Shown here in pieces: positions 1-7,151 of a stretch of 47,108 nt of DNA; position 1 is the stretch's first letter, and each line of letters opens with the position of its first letter. Source of the DNA: Gallionella sp. UBA4121 (GTDB taxonomy: Bacteria; Pseudomonadota; Gammaproteobacteria; Burkholderiales; Gallionellaceae); NCBI GenBank assembly GCA_002381565.1, contig DFWZ01000012.1:19800-66907 (forward strand). The letters are read 5' to 3'. A model generated the notes under the pieces. That model saw only the letters and a program-made list of their open reading frames with translations, did no database searches and was not told where the DNA came from. The translations under genes were made by a program, and so were the position numbers.

Positions 1-180
1 TTTCGAAATGTGCAAATCTGCCGAGCCATCCACGGGCAAAATCAGCCTGATCCCGCGCGCACTGAAGGCAGGCGAGACGATATCGGCAATATTCAGGGAA
101 AATTCGCTGGCGCCAGCTGCCGTGGACACGAGCAGCAAGGCCAGCAGCACGATATGGATCATCCGGGCAAGATACGGCAT
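1..180 (-). CDS. N-terminus of a secreted protein of unknown function (cut by window edge)
   Basis: The minus strand is open from an ATG at 180 through the left edge, giving about 60 residues. The first ~26 are a typical Sec signal peptide: a basic start, a run rich in Leu and Val, and a small-residue cleavage region (TAAGAS). The mature part begins EFSLNIADIVSPAFSARGI. An alternative ATG at 162 would shorten the leader. It lies 80 bp downstream of the dedA-like gene on the same strand, so it may be the last visible member of that operon. The fragment is too short to assign a family; a periplasmic or envelope role is inferred only from the signal peptide. Confidence 0.6.
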   Translation of the reverse strand, partial: MPYLARMIHIVLLALLLVSTAAGASEFSLNIADIVSPAFSARGIRLILPVDGSADLHISK

Positions 181-260
181 GGGATTCAGGTCTGACCGAT
201 AGACTGAGTGACAGATTGTACAAGCAACCGGAAGATAAACGCGCAGGAAGTTTATACCGG

Positions 261-824
261 CTATTTGAATTTATTGCGGAATCTGTAGCGTCGCCAGCCC
301 CATACGGCGAAGCCTGCCAACAGGATAACGACCAGCAAGGTCTGTTCCAGTCTCCTGACATCCTGCATGAACAACTCCAGCGCGTTCCCGAACAGATAGC
401 CCGCCCCGCCAATGGCGACGGCCCAGATGACCGCACCCAGCGCATTGAACAATACAAAACGCCATGCCTGAACCACGCTCATGCCCAGCGCCATCGGCCC
501 CACCGTGCGCAAGCCATAAAGAAACCTGATACCCACGATGAGCGCTTCATGGTAGCGCTCTATCAGCACATTGGCGCGCTCGAACACAGGTACCAGACGG
601 GGAAATTGCGACAACACCCACGCGCCGTGCCGTCTTCCCATCCAGAAGTAGAATTGATCGCCGAGAAAACCGCCGAGCATGGCGATGAGTATCACCCAGT
701 GCAGTTGCAGATACCCCTGATGCGCCGCGAAGCCGGCCAGTATCAGCACTGTTTCGCCCTCAAGCAGCGCACCTGCAAACAGCGCGAAATAACCATACTG
801 CGATATCAGCGCGGCAAAGTTCAT
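261..824 (-). CDS. DedA family integral membrane protein
   Basis: 187 residues with four to five hydrophobic segments. It has the family's early acidic motif (LLEGETVLILAGF, about residues 20-32) and the conserved arginine stretch RFLYGLRTVGP (about 101-111). DedA proteins are inner-membrane proteins of the SNARE-associated/VTT superfamily; several are implicated in flipping undecaprenyl phosphate or phosphatidylethanolamine and in envelope homeostasis. The length is slightly below the E. coli paralogues (about 200-220). It sits 37 bp after the dienelactone hydrolase-like gene, probably in the same transcript. The start at 824 is the first ATG before the first hydrophobic segment; its Shine-Dalgarno is weak. 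The substrate cannot be told from sequence. Confidence 0.85.
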   Translation of the reverse strand: MNFAALISQYGYFALFAGALLEGETVLILAGFAAHQGYLQLHWVILIAMLGGFLGDQFYFWMGRRHGAWVLSQFPRLVPVFERANVLIERYHEALIVGIRFLYGLRTVGPMALGMSVVQAWRFVLFNALGAVIWAVAIGGAGYLFGNALELFMQDVRRLEQTLLVVILLAGFAVWGWRRYRFRNKFK

Positions 825-861
825 GAACGATTGCCCGGCAATTCAATCCATCCGGACAGAA

Positions 862-1659
862 TCACTTGTCTGAGAATACTTCGCGCAGAAATACCGTCGC
901 CTGTTGCCACGAATCCTTGTCTGCTTCAACGTTGTAGGACAGCGGCAGTTTGAATTTACGGCCCAGTTCATCCGCTTCAGGGTTGGTAAATGCATGTTGC
1001 GCGCCGGGATAGGTGACGACACGGTAATTGGCGCCCGCATTGTCCATTTCCCGTTTGAAGGCAGCAACGCTATCCGCATTGATCATCGGATCCGCTTCGC
1101 CTGAGAAAGAAATGATGCGCGCTTTTATTTTTCCGGGCTGAACCGGGATATCCGTACCCAGTGAACCGTGAAAACTCACCACGCCCTTCAGATCTTCACC
1201 CAGACGCGCCATGTTCAACACCACCCCGCCACCGAAGCAATAGCCGATTGCGGCCATTTTCCCTGCATCGACGGTGGGTTCACGGCGCAACAAGTTCATG
1301 CCCGCCTCAAATCGCGCACGGGCCACAGGCATGTTCTTGTTCACTTCGGCAGCGAACTTCCCGGCCTCATCAGGATGATGCGCCTGTTTTCCATCGCCAT
1401 ACATATCGACCGCAAGAGCCGTGTAGCCCAGTTCCGCGAGCATGTCGGCACGATGCCGCGCATAGGCGTTATGCCCCCACCACTCATGCACCACCAGCAC
1501 CGCAGGGCGTTTGCCCTTGAAGGCATCGTCATAGGCGATATACCCTTTGAGGGTAACTCCATCCGCCTGGTAATTTACCTCTTTCCCCACCACTTTAGCC
1601 TGCACGGAAGTGACAGACAGGCCACAGAGCATCATAAACCATACGATTTTATTCATCAT
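862..1659 (-). CDS. Dienelactone hydrolase family alpha/beta hydrolase, exported
   Basis: 265 residues with an N-terminal signal peptide ending near VQA. The dienelactone hydrolase nucleophile motif G-x-C-x-G-G is present as GYCFGG (about residue 140), with the acid in GEADPMI and the histidine in GAQHAFTNP, so the Cys-Asp-His triad is intact. The family hydrolyses enol-lactones and various esters; this exported type is common and usually of unknown substrate. Two adjacent ATGs (1659 and 1656) follow the ribosome binding site GGAGG; the second has the better spacing. It follows the DUF190 gene by about 16 bp. Confidence 0.85.
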   Translation of the reverse strand: MMNKIVWFMMLCGLSVTSVQAKVVGKEVNYQADGVTLKGYIAYDDAFKGKRPAVLVVHEWWGHNAYARHRADMLAELGYTALAVDMYGDGKQAHHPDEAGKFAAEVNKNMPVARARFEAGMNLLRREPTVDAGKMAAIGYCFGGGVVLNMARLGEDLKGVVSFHGSLGTDIPVQPGKIKARIISFSGEADPMINADSVAAFKREMDNAGANYRVVTYPGAQHAFTNPEADELGRKFKLPLSYNVEADKDSWQQATVFLREVFSDK

Positions 1660-1674
1660 TATCCTCCAGAAAAT

Positions 1675-1983
1675 TCAGACTACACCCGCCTGCACGGCGC
1701 TGCGCAGGTAAAAGATATTCATGTGCTGCGCGTGCAACACGGCGAGCAGCTTATCGGCATGTTCATCGTCAACGATGAACTCGACTTTCACCGCCAGCTC
1801 TCCCGCCAATTCAAAAAAGGTATCCTCATGCATCGTGCCATGACGACCGAACCCGGCAATCGCGCGAAATGCAGAACCGCCATGTATGCCGAGCGCTCGC
1901 CCCTCTTCCAGCAACCATTCATACAACGGACGGCCGTCATGATGCTGTTTTTCAGATACATAAAAATCCAGCATATTCATCAT
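1675..1983 (-). CDS. DUF190 domain protein
   Basis: 102 residues starting MMNMLDFYVSE. The body matches the DUF190 pattern: an N-terminal strand, an E-H-H-D-G-P-L segment, a helix with GIHGGSAFRAIAGFG, and a C-terminal strand with VEFIVDDEHADKLL. DUF190 has a ferredoxin-like, PII-like fold and is often found beside crcB. Its start codon overlaps the crcB stop in an ATGA arrangement (1983-1980), so translation is probably coupled. A longer open frame extends upstream to 2295 through crcB but is only the crcB shadow. A regulatory or ligand-binding role with CrcB is inferred from fold and context only. Confidence 0.8.
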   Translation of the reverse strand: MMNMLDFYVSEKQHHDGRPLYEWLLEEGRALGIHGGSAFRAIAGFGRHGTMHEDTFFELAGELAVKVEFIVDDEHADKLLAVLHAQHMNIFYLRSAVQAGVV

Positions 1984-2369
1984 TGCGTCCCCTGCAGATA
2001 TTTGAAAGTCTGTATGCCCAGCACCGTCATCAGCAGAGATCCGCCGAGGTGAGCTGCGATGATACCCACACCCCACGCGTACTGTCCGCGCAACAACAGC
2101 GTAACAGTCTCTGCCGAAAAGGTCGAAAAAGTAGTCAGGCCGCCCAGAAAACCGGTGATGATGAGCAAGCGCCATTCCGGCGACAGGCCGGGATGCTGCA
2201 TGAAGAAGGCGATCGAAAGTCCGATCAGGTAGCCGCCCAGCAGATTGGCGGCGAGCGTGCCGATCGGCAACTGGGGAAGCGCAGGATTGAGCCACAGCCC
2301 CAGCCCCCAGCGCAGCCAGGCGCCGCAGGCAGCACCCATACCGATTGCAAAAAATGAATTGATCAACAT
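1980..2369 (-). CDS. crcB: Fluoride ion channel CrcB (Fluc)
   Basis: 129 residues with four hydrophobic helices, the usual Fluc size. Diagnostic motifs are GAACGAWLRWGLG near the N-terminus, GTLAANLLGGYLIG (the conserved Asn region, about 37-50) and GFLGGLTTFSTFS (about 73-85), which holds the phenylalanine and TTFS residues lining the pore. Fluc dimers export fluoride passively across the inner membrane. The gene starts 9 bp after the ATP-grasp gene, so no room exists for a fluoride riboswitch directly upstream; expression presumably follows the operon promoter above 4163. Confidence 0.95.
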   Translation of the reverse strand: MLINSFFAIGMGAACGAWLRWGLGLWLNPALPQLPIGTLAANLLGGYLIGLSIAFFMQHPGLSPEWRLLIITGFLGGLTTFSTFSAETVTLLLRGQYAWGVGIIAAHLGGSLLMTVLGIQTFKYLQGTQ

Positions 2370-2378
2370 GCGTGTATT

Positions 2379-3596
2379 CTACCCGAGCAGGCGCACCTGC
2401 GCGAAGCCGCCGCCCGGTGTGCGGAAGTTAGTCGTTTGTCCCTGGTACAGGCGTGCTGCCACCAGCTGGATTTTCCCGTCGTAAACATAGCAGCGCACAT
2501 CGTATTTAAGCGACACGCCATCGTCGACGCAACGCTCACCGGGGGGAGCCAGCTGTTGTGCGACATAACCCGAATTCAGGATTTCGCCGAACACGCGCCG
2601 GGTCAGTTTTTCGCCGCGATACGCCCCTTTGCTGCCGTAACCGCTGTAGGGTTTGAAAAACAATTTCTTGCGCTCCTCCCACAGGCGGTTTTCAAGGTCA
2701 GCTTGCACCACGAAGGTGTGCGGAATGCCCGATTGCAAGGTGGCAATGTCGGCATCACTCACGCCCATATCATGCAGTTCATCCGCATCGGTCAGCCGCG
2801 CCAGATTGCGCTTGTCGGCATAACGAACATAGTGCGCAGGGTTTGGAGTCAGCACCACGCCCCCCTGCTGCCAGGCATGCAGCAAGACCGGATATTGCTG
2901 CAACGAAAAATCCGTCAGCCGGTTATAGACCATGTCGATCTGCTGCTCCCCGACATACACCCCCCCATCGCGCGCCTCGAGCGCTGCGGGATCGGCGATG
3001 CAGGTCCTGATTCCAGCGCGTTCGAACAGGCGTTGCGCCAGCAGAAATTCAGGGTACAGATACTGTTGTTCCGGCTGTTCGTCGACAATGGCAATGAGGC
3101 TCAGCGGCGCATCCCCGCGTTGCAACTGCCACTCGCTCTGGAACATGTCGATAAACACCTGTTCAAGATCAGGCTGGGCCACCGCCACGCCCGGCAAGAC
3201 CAACTCATGCTGGCTACCCAACAGCAAGGCATTGAGAAAGGCGCCGCCCGCATTGGTATTGATTTCGATCAGATGCGCACCCTCGCTGTTCAGGTGAAAG
3301 TCGTAACCATAGAACACACCTTTGGGATAACTGCTTCCTGAGTTCTGAATCCTGCATCCTGCATCCTGAGTCCACTTGCTGCTGTTTACCACCCGTTCCA
3401 CCGCCGCGATCACGTCCTTCATCTGCTGCAACTGCGAGGCGTTGATAAACACCGGCAGATCGGCGAACAGGTACGGGCAGCGCCCTGTGACCAGGTCGTA
3501 CCATGCGTCGCCTTGCGCGCGCAATCTTTGCTGGAGCGCCGCACTGCCTGATCGATCTGCATGCGCATCAGCGTTAAGCCGCTCCACCTCATTCAT
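2379..3596 (-). CDS. Circularly permuted ATP-grasp-like protein of unknown substrate
   Basis: 405 residues. ATP-grasp hallmarks are visible but in permuted order: the Mg-binding strand LIEINTNAGG comes early (about residues 111-121), while the lysine/glycine nucleotide loop FFKPYSGYGSKGAYRG (about 315-330), a DVRCYVYDG strand and TNFRTPGGG are C-terminal. In ordinary ATP-grasp enzymes the Glu-x-Asn strand follows these. Such enzymes join a carboxylate to an amine or thiol via an acyl phosphate; no substrate can be named. Its ATG directly follows the TAG of the preceding gene (TAGATG), implying coupling. A 42-bp heptamer repeat encodes 14 residues after SSKW (about residues 75-89). An uncharacterised ligase is the best description. 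Confidence 0.65.
   Translation of the reverse strand: MNEVERLNADAHADRSGSAALQQRLRAQGDAWYDLVTGRCPYLFADLPVFINASQLQQMKDVIAAVERVVNSSKWTQDAGCRIQNSGSSYPKGVFYGYDFHLNSEGAHLIEINTNAGGAFLNALLLGSQHELVLPGVAVAQPDLEQVFIDMFQSEWQLQRGDAPLSLIAIVDEQPEQQYLYPEFLLAQRLFERAGIRTCIADPAALEARDGGVYVGEQQIDMVYNRLTDFSLQQYPVLLHAWQQGGVVLTPNPAHYVRYADKRNLARLTDADELHDMGVSDADIATLQSGIPHTFVVQADLENRLWEERKKLFFKPYSGYGSKGAYRGEKLTRRVFGEILNSGYVAQQLAPPGERCVDDGVSLKYDVRCYVYDGKIQLVAARLYQGQTTNFRTPGGGFAQVRLLG
3331..3372. repeat. Six tandem heptanucleotide repeats inside a coding region
   Basis: On the plus strand the tract reads as six consecutive 7-mers: ctgcttc, ctgagtt, ctgaatc, ctgcatc, ctgcatc, ctgagtc. Each begins ctg and most end in tc. 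Six units make 42 bp, exactly 14 codons, so the ATP-grasp frame on the minus strand stays open through it. The encoded stretch (TQDAGCRIQNSGSS) lies between two otherwise family-like segments, which suggests a tolerated insertion in a loop. Confidence 0.8.
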
Positions 3597-4163
3597 CTAT
3601 TGACCACCCAATAGTTTCAGCTTGAGATCATCCTGTGCGGGTTGCTCGCCCAGCCATATTTTCAGCAATGCGGTATATAACTGCCTGCCGGGAATGGTGC
3701 CGCGCAGCGTCCCATTCAGGGTGAGCTGTGTGCCGATAGCGGGCTGGTAATCCAGCAGAATGACATCACCCGCCTGCACCTCGAGCATCTGGTGAAAGAC
3801 GTTTTCAAACTCATGCAACTCATCCTTCATCGCATGCAGTTCTTCGTCCGTATGATTATTTTCTATGCTGCTCCTGAACCTGTACAACATATCTTCCATT
3901 CTCATCCCGCGCAGCATATACAGTTCGATGCGTTTTTCCTTCGCATCGGCCAGTACCGCCGCCGCACTGTTTTTCTTCGCGCTCAGGTACAGCGCCACGG
4001 TATACAAATCGAAAAAAAACTTGCTGCGCACGCCCGCGCCGTTCAGCAGCAGGTTGCTGTTACCCAGATGCGCACTGTCCTCCAGCACCACTCCGCCCAC
4101 CTCGACGGCCCGCGCTGTCGAACTGAGGCAAAACAACAACGCAACCAGCAAAAGTCTTTTCAT
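3597..4163 (-). CDS. Exported chalcone isomerase-like protein
   Basis: 188 residues with a signal peptide (cleavage near ARA-VEV). The mature part matches the bacterial chalcone-isomerase-like pattern: VGGVVLEDSAHLG, then LNGAGVRSKFFFDLYTVALYL (about 41-61), a helical segment, and a C-terminal GTLRGTIPGRQLYTALLKIWLGEQP (about 150-174), the typical 'iwlG' ending of the fold. Bacterial members are periplasmic, lack proven chalcone isomerase activity and may bind fatty acids or similar ligands. It is the first gene of a run in which intergenic gaps are 0, 9, -4, ~16 and 37 bp, so the operon promoter should lie upstream of 4163. Confidence 0.85.
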   Translation of the reverse strand: MKRLLLVALLFCLSSTARAVEVGGVVLEDSAHLGNSNLLLNGAGVRSKFFFDLYTVALYLSAKKNSAAAVLADAKEKRIELYMLRGMRMEDMLYRFRSSIENNHTDEELHAMKDELHEFENVFHQMLEVQAGDVILLDYQPAIGTQLTLNGTLRGTIPGRQLYTALLKIWLGEQPAQDDLKLKLLGGQ

Positions 4164-4221
4164 TACCCATCCTTGTTCGGTTATTGTTACATTCTATCGA
4201 TCAGTTTACAGCTGCGTGGCA

Positions 4222-5421
4222 TCACAACGCCTCAAATACCCCTGCGGCGCCCATGCCCGTACCTATACACATCGTCACCATACCGTATTTTTGCTTGTGC
4301 CGCCGCATACCATGCAGCAACGTGGCCGTGCGGATCGCCCCCGTCGCACCGAGCGGATGGCCCAGCGCAATCGCGCCGCCCAGCGGATTGACGATGGCAG
4401 GATCAAGACCGAGTTCACGGATCACCGCCAGCGTCTGCGCTGCAAAGGCTTCGTTGAGCTCAATCCAGCCCATGTCACTCAGACTCAACCCTACCTGGCG
4501 CAAGGCGCGCGGGATGGCCTCAACGGGGCCTATTCCCATGATCTCCGGTGCCACGCCTGCCACGCTAAAACCTAAAAATTTAGCCAAAGGCGTGAGATTG
4601 TAACGCTTCAATGCAGTTTCAGAGCACAGCAACACCGCGCCCGCACCGTCCGACATCTGAGAACTGTTGCCCGCCGTCACCGAGCCATTTTGCGCGAATA
4701 CCGTCTTGAGTCTGCCCAGCGCCTCCAGCGACGTATCGCTGCGCGGCCCTTCGTCCTGCGACACCACGCGCAGCTTCTTTGCCACCTCGCGGCTATTCAT
4801 GTCCGCCACATGTTCGGTGATGCTGTAAGGTGTGATCTCGTCCTCGAATTCACCGTTGTTAGTTCCTGCGAGCGCCCGCAAATGGCTCTGCAACGCATAA
4901 GCATCCTGATCCTCGCGCGACACGCGCCATTTCTCCGCCACCCTCTCCGCCGTCAGCCCCATGCCATAAGCGATTCCGTAATGCTCGTCATGTTCAAAAA
5001 TAGCCGGGTTGAACGCCACCTTGTTGCCCATCATCGGCACCATGCTCATGCTCTCCGTGCCTGCCGCCAGCATCACATCAGCCTCGCCCAGACGGATGCG
5101 ATCCGCCGCCAGCGCCACCGCCTGCAAACCGGAAGAACAGAAGCGGTTCACCGTCATACCCGGCACGGTATCCGGCAGCCCTGCCAGCAAGAGCGCGATG
5201 CGCGCCACGTTCATCCCCTGCTCCGCCTCCGGCATCGCACAGCCTGCGATCACATCGCTAATGCTCGAAGGATCGAGCGAGGGCGTCAGCATCAGCACGC
5301 TTCTCAGCACATGCGCGAGCAGATCGTCCGGGCGCGTGTTGCGATACATCCCGCGCGGCGCGCGGCCCACCGGCGTGCGCGTGGCGGCAACGATATAGGC
5401 TTCCTGTACTTGTTTACTCAT
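4222..5421 (-). CDS. Acetyl-CoA C-acyltransferase (3-ketoacyl-CoA thiolase)
   Basis: 399 residues from the ATG at 5421, preceded by the ribosome binding site AGGGAGAG; an upstream in-frame ATG at 5454 lacks one. All thiolase catalytic elements are present: nucleophile Cys95 in NRFCSSGLQA, the substrate loop in NEAFAAQ, His in GHPLGATGA and the C-terminal Cys in CIGTGMGAAG. It performs thiolytic cleavage of 3-ketoacyl-CoA, the last step of beta-oxidation. The fused dehydrogenase/hydratase partner is at 13221-15701, about 8 kb away. The opening VAATRTPVGRAPRG resembles FadA/FadI-type degradative thiolases rather than biosynthetic PhaA, but PhaA-like use cannot be excluded. Confidence 0.9.
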   Translation of the reverse strand: MSKQVQEAYIVAATRTPVGRAPRGMYRNTRPDDLLAHVLRSVLMLTPSLDPSSISDVIAGCAMPEAEQGMNVARIALLLAGLPDTVPGMTVNRFCSSGLQAVALAADRIRLGEADVMLAAGTESMSMVPMMGNKVAFNPAIFEHDEHYGIAYGMGLTAERVAEKWRVSREDQDAYALQSHLRALAGTNNGEFEDEITPYSITEHVADMNSREVAKKLRVVSQDEGPRSDTSLEALGRLKTVFAQNGSVTAGNSSQMSDGAGAVLLCSETALKRYNLTPLAKFLGFSVAGVAPEIMGIGPVEAIPRALRQVGLSLSDMGWIELNEAFAAQTLAVIRELGLDPAIVNPLGGAIALGHPLGATGAIRTATLLHGMRRHKQKYGMVTMCIGTGMGAAGVFEAL

Positions 5422-5603
5422 GACACTCTCCCTATGGCACTTTTCATCTTGCAAAACGCTCGCTGTTGCCTATTCGCCCCCATTTTTTGAAAATCGGCTT
5501 GCCGAGAGCAGGCATCAATCATGCCATGCTCAAATAGTGCAGCAGACGGAGATCATAACTGTAATTTTTGCGTACAATTTACCTGACAAGTATCGGGTAA
5601 CGG

Positions 5604-6680
5604 CTAGATCACACCTATTGTCACCAGTGCGATAAATGCGGCGAACAGAGCAAAGTGACTGACACCCTCGATGGCATTGGTTTCGCCGTCGTGCAGGTTG
5701 TTCATCACCGTGAGAAAAGTCAACAGCAGCATGCCGCCCTGAATCGGTGTCAGCGCCATGTCGATACGCTCGCCATTGAACAAGGCAATGGTTTCGATCA
5801 CCGGCAGCGTGAGCAGTACTGTGGCGAGTGAGGCACCCAGCGCAATATTAACCGTCGTCTGCATCCTGTCCTGCTGCGCCGCTTTAAGGGCGGTGAGTAT
5901 CTCCGGACTGGCGGAAATCAACGCCACCAGCACGGCAGGGATCGCGCGCGGCAGAGAGCTGCCAGAGAGCCCCGCATCCAGCAATACCGACAGTACTTCT
6001 GACAACAACCCGACCAGCACGATCGCGCCTATCATCACCGCGATGTGCAGTGCATTCGGGCTGTGCGCTTCGTCATGCGCCTCCAGATCGGTCTCGGCGG
6101 AGTACTCGAAGAACTTGCGATGTTCTACCGTCTGCAATCGCAGAAAAGCGGCATACATCACGGCCATCATGCACACCGAAAAAGCGGAATAAAACTGCCA
6201 TTTTGCTTCGGGTACAAAGTCCGGGATGAACATGCCGATACCGATGGCAACCAGCAGCATGGCGATGAAGGAGTTGGCCGAATCCACGTTGTATTTGGCG
6301 CTACCGTGTTTCAAGCCGCCGACGATGGCGGCCAGACCCAGGATACCGTTGATATCGAACATGATTGCGGCAAATACCGTATCGCGCGTCAGGGTCGGAT
6401 TCGGTGCGCCCTGCAGCAACACGATCAGAATCACGACCTCCACCGATACCGCCGCGAGCGTCAGGATAAGCGTGCCATATGGTTCACCAAAGCGCAGCGC
6501 CAACACTTCAGCGTGATGGGCGATGCGGAAGGCTGTGCCGATGATCGCCGCAAGGATTAGCAGCAACGAGCCCAACAGCAATGCGCCGCCCTGCTCCACT
6601 GCGTTATGTTCCAGCGCAAAACCCAATCCCAGCATGAAGAATGCAATGACAATCGGAAATTCAGACTTGAGATATTTCAT
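5604..6680 (-). CDS. Calcium/proton (CaCA family) antiporter, ChaA-like
   Basis: 358 residues and about ten hydrophobic helices. The two alpha repeats of Ca2+/cation antiporters are visible: LTLAAVSVEVVIL with a nearby DINGILGLA (repeat 1) and ALISASPEILTALKAAQQ followed by NIALGASLATVLLTLPV (repeat 2), carrying the acidic transport residues. This fits ChaA-type Ca2+(Na+)/H+ exchange across the inner membrane. The ATG at 6680, with GGAA eight bases upstream, is preferred over the in-frame TTG at 6698. The gene is separated by 135 bp from the PII-like gene, so it probably has its own promoter or depends on read-through past a stem-loop. Confidence 0.85.
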   Translation of the reverse strand: MKYLKSEFPIVIAFFMLGLGFALEHNAVEQGGALLLGSLLLILAAIIGTAFRIAHHAEVLALRFGEPYGTLILTLAAVSVEVVILIVLLQGAPNPTLTRDTVFAAIMFDINGILGLAAIVGGLKHGSAKYNVDSANSFIAMLLVAIGIGMFIPDFVPEAKWQFYSAFSVCMMAVMYAAFLRLQTVEHRKFFEYSAETDLEAHDEAHSPNALHIAVMIGAIVLVGLLSEVLSVLLDAGLSGSSLPRAIPAVLVALISASPEILTALKAAQQDRMQTTVNIALGASLATVLLTLPVIETIALFNGERIDMALTPIQGGMLLLTFLTVMNNLHDGETNAIEGVSHFALFAAFIALVTIGVI

Positions 6681-6700
6681 GGCAGGAGTTCCAATCAAGA

Positions 6701-6747
6701 AAGACGCTTGCCGCGACAGATAATTTCTGCCACGGCAAGTTCGTCTT
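6701..6747. other. Stem-loop in the antiporter leader
   Basis: Left arm AAGACG-CTTGCCG (6701-6713, first base loosely paired) is complementary to CGGCAAG-TT-CGTCTT (6733-6747), giving a 7-bp stem plus a 6-bp extension across a 2-nt bulge, with a 19-nt loop. No T-run follows on either strand. It lies 21 bases upstream of the antiporter start, so it could shape that leader or mark the 3' end of the efflux operon mRNA. Function unknown. Confidence 0.45.
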
Positions 6748-6815
6748 CGGCATCGGGCAGACTATCGCGTCATGTGCCGCGCCAAAGTCATACTGCTCGC
6801 CTACGCATCTTACAC

Positions 6816-7142
6816 TCAGACAGGATGCGTGCACAATCGGCGGAACTCCTGCACTTCCGTGACCCAGAGCACGCCATCCCCTGCCTGGCCGGTATGAGCA
6901 TTGCTGTGAATAACAGACAAGATATCAGCGAGCATTTCCTCCGGGGCCACGATTTCGATGCGCAATTTCCTGGTGAAGTCAGTCAACTCCTCCTTCAGCG
7001 TGTCATGCGCCTCCGCACCTGCGTGTGCGGAACATCCTTCCACATGCGAGATGTTCATGCCGGGGAAGCCCGGTAACTGGCGGAAGGCGTCGCGTATTTT
7101 GTGCAGCTTTGAAGGCCGCACGATCGCTTTGATTTCTTTCAT
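6816..7142 (-). CDS. PII-like protein associated with a heavy-metal RND pump
   Basis: 108 residues, the GlnB size. The start MKEIKAIVRPSKLHKIRDAF, the core LRIEIVAPEE and the C-terminal ATP-site motif TGQAGDGVLWV match the PII fold. The T-loop is unlike GlnB/GlnK: there is no uridylylatable Tyr, and it contains Cys and His residues (GCSAHAGAEAHD). It matches the group of PII homologues found beside CusA/CzcA-type pumps (called PII-NG in the literature). The gene starts 9 bp after the pump stop with a strong AGGAG seven bases before ATG. A role in sensing metal or adenylate state and modulating the pump is inferred. Confidence 0.85.
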   Translation of the reverse strand: MKEIKAIVRPSKLHKIRDAFRQLPGFPGMNISHVEGCSAHAGAEAHDTLKEELTDFTRKLRIEIVAPEEMLADILSVIHSNAHTGQAGDGVLWVTEVQEFRRLCTHPV

Positions 7143-7151
7143 TTTTTTCTC

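Noticed and set aside
1168..2052. 294-residue open frame on the plus strand
   Set aside because: It is antisense to the dienelactone hydrolase and DUF190 genes, is His/Arg-rich without domains and has no ribosome site; a shadow of GC-rich codon bias.
2370..2378. Fluoride riboswitch before crcB
   Set aside because: Only 9 bp separate crcB from the upstream gene, and no pseudoknot-like fold was seen in the preceding coding sequence.
5435..5452. TGGCAC...TTGC resembling a sigma-54 promoter
   Set aside because: The GG-to-GC distance is three bases too long and the orientation points away from the thiolase gene.
5494..5505. Small TCGGC/GCCGA hairpin followed by TTTT on the minus strand
   Set aside because: A 5-bp stem with a 2-base loop is too weak for a terminator call and lies in the thiolase leader; the remaining 182-bp gap shows nothing clear.
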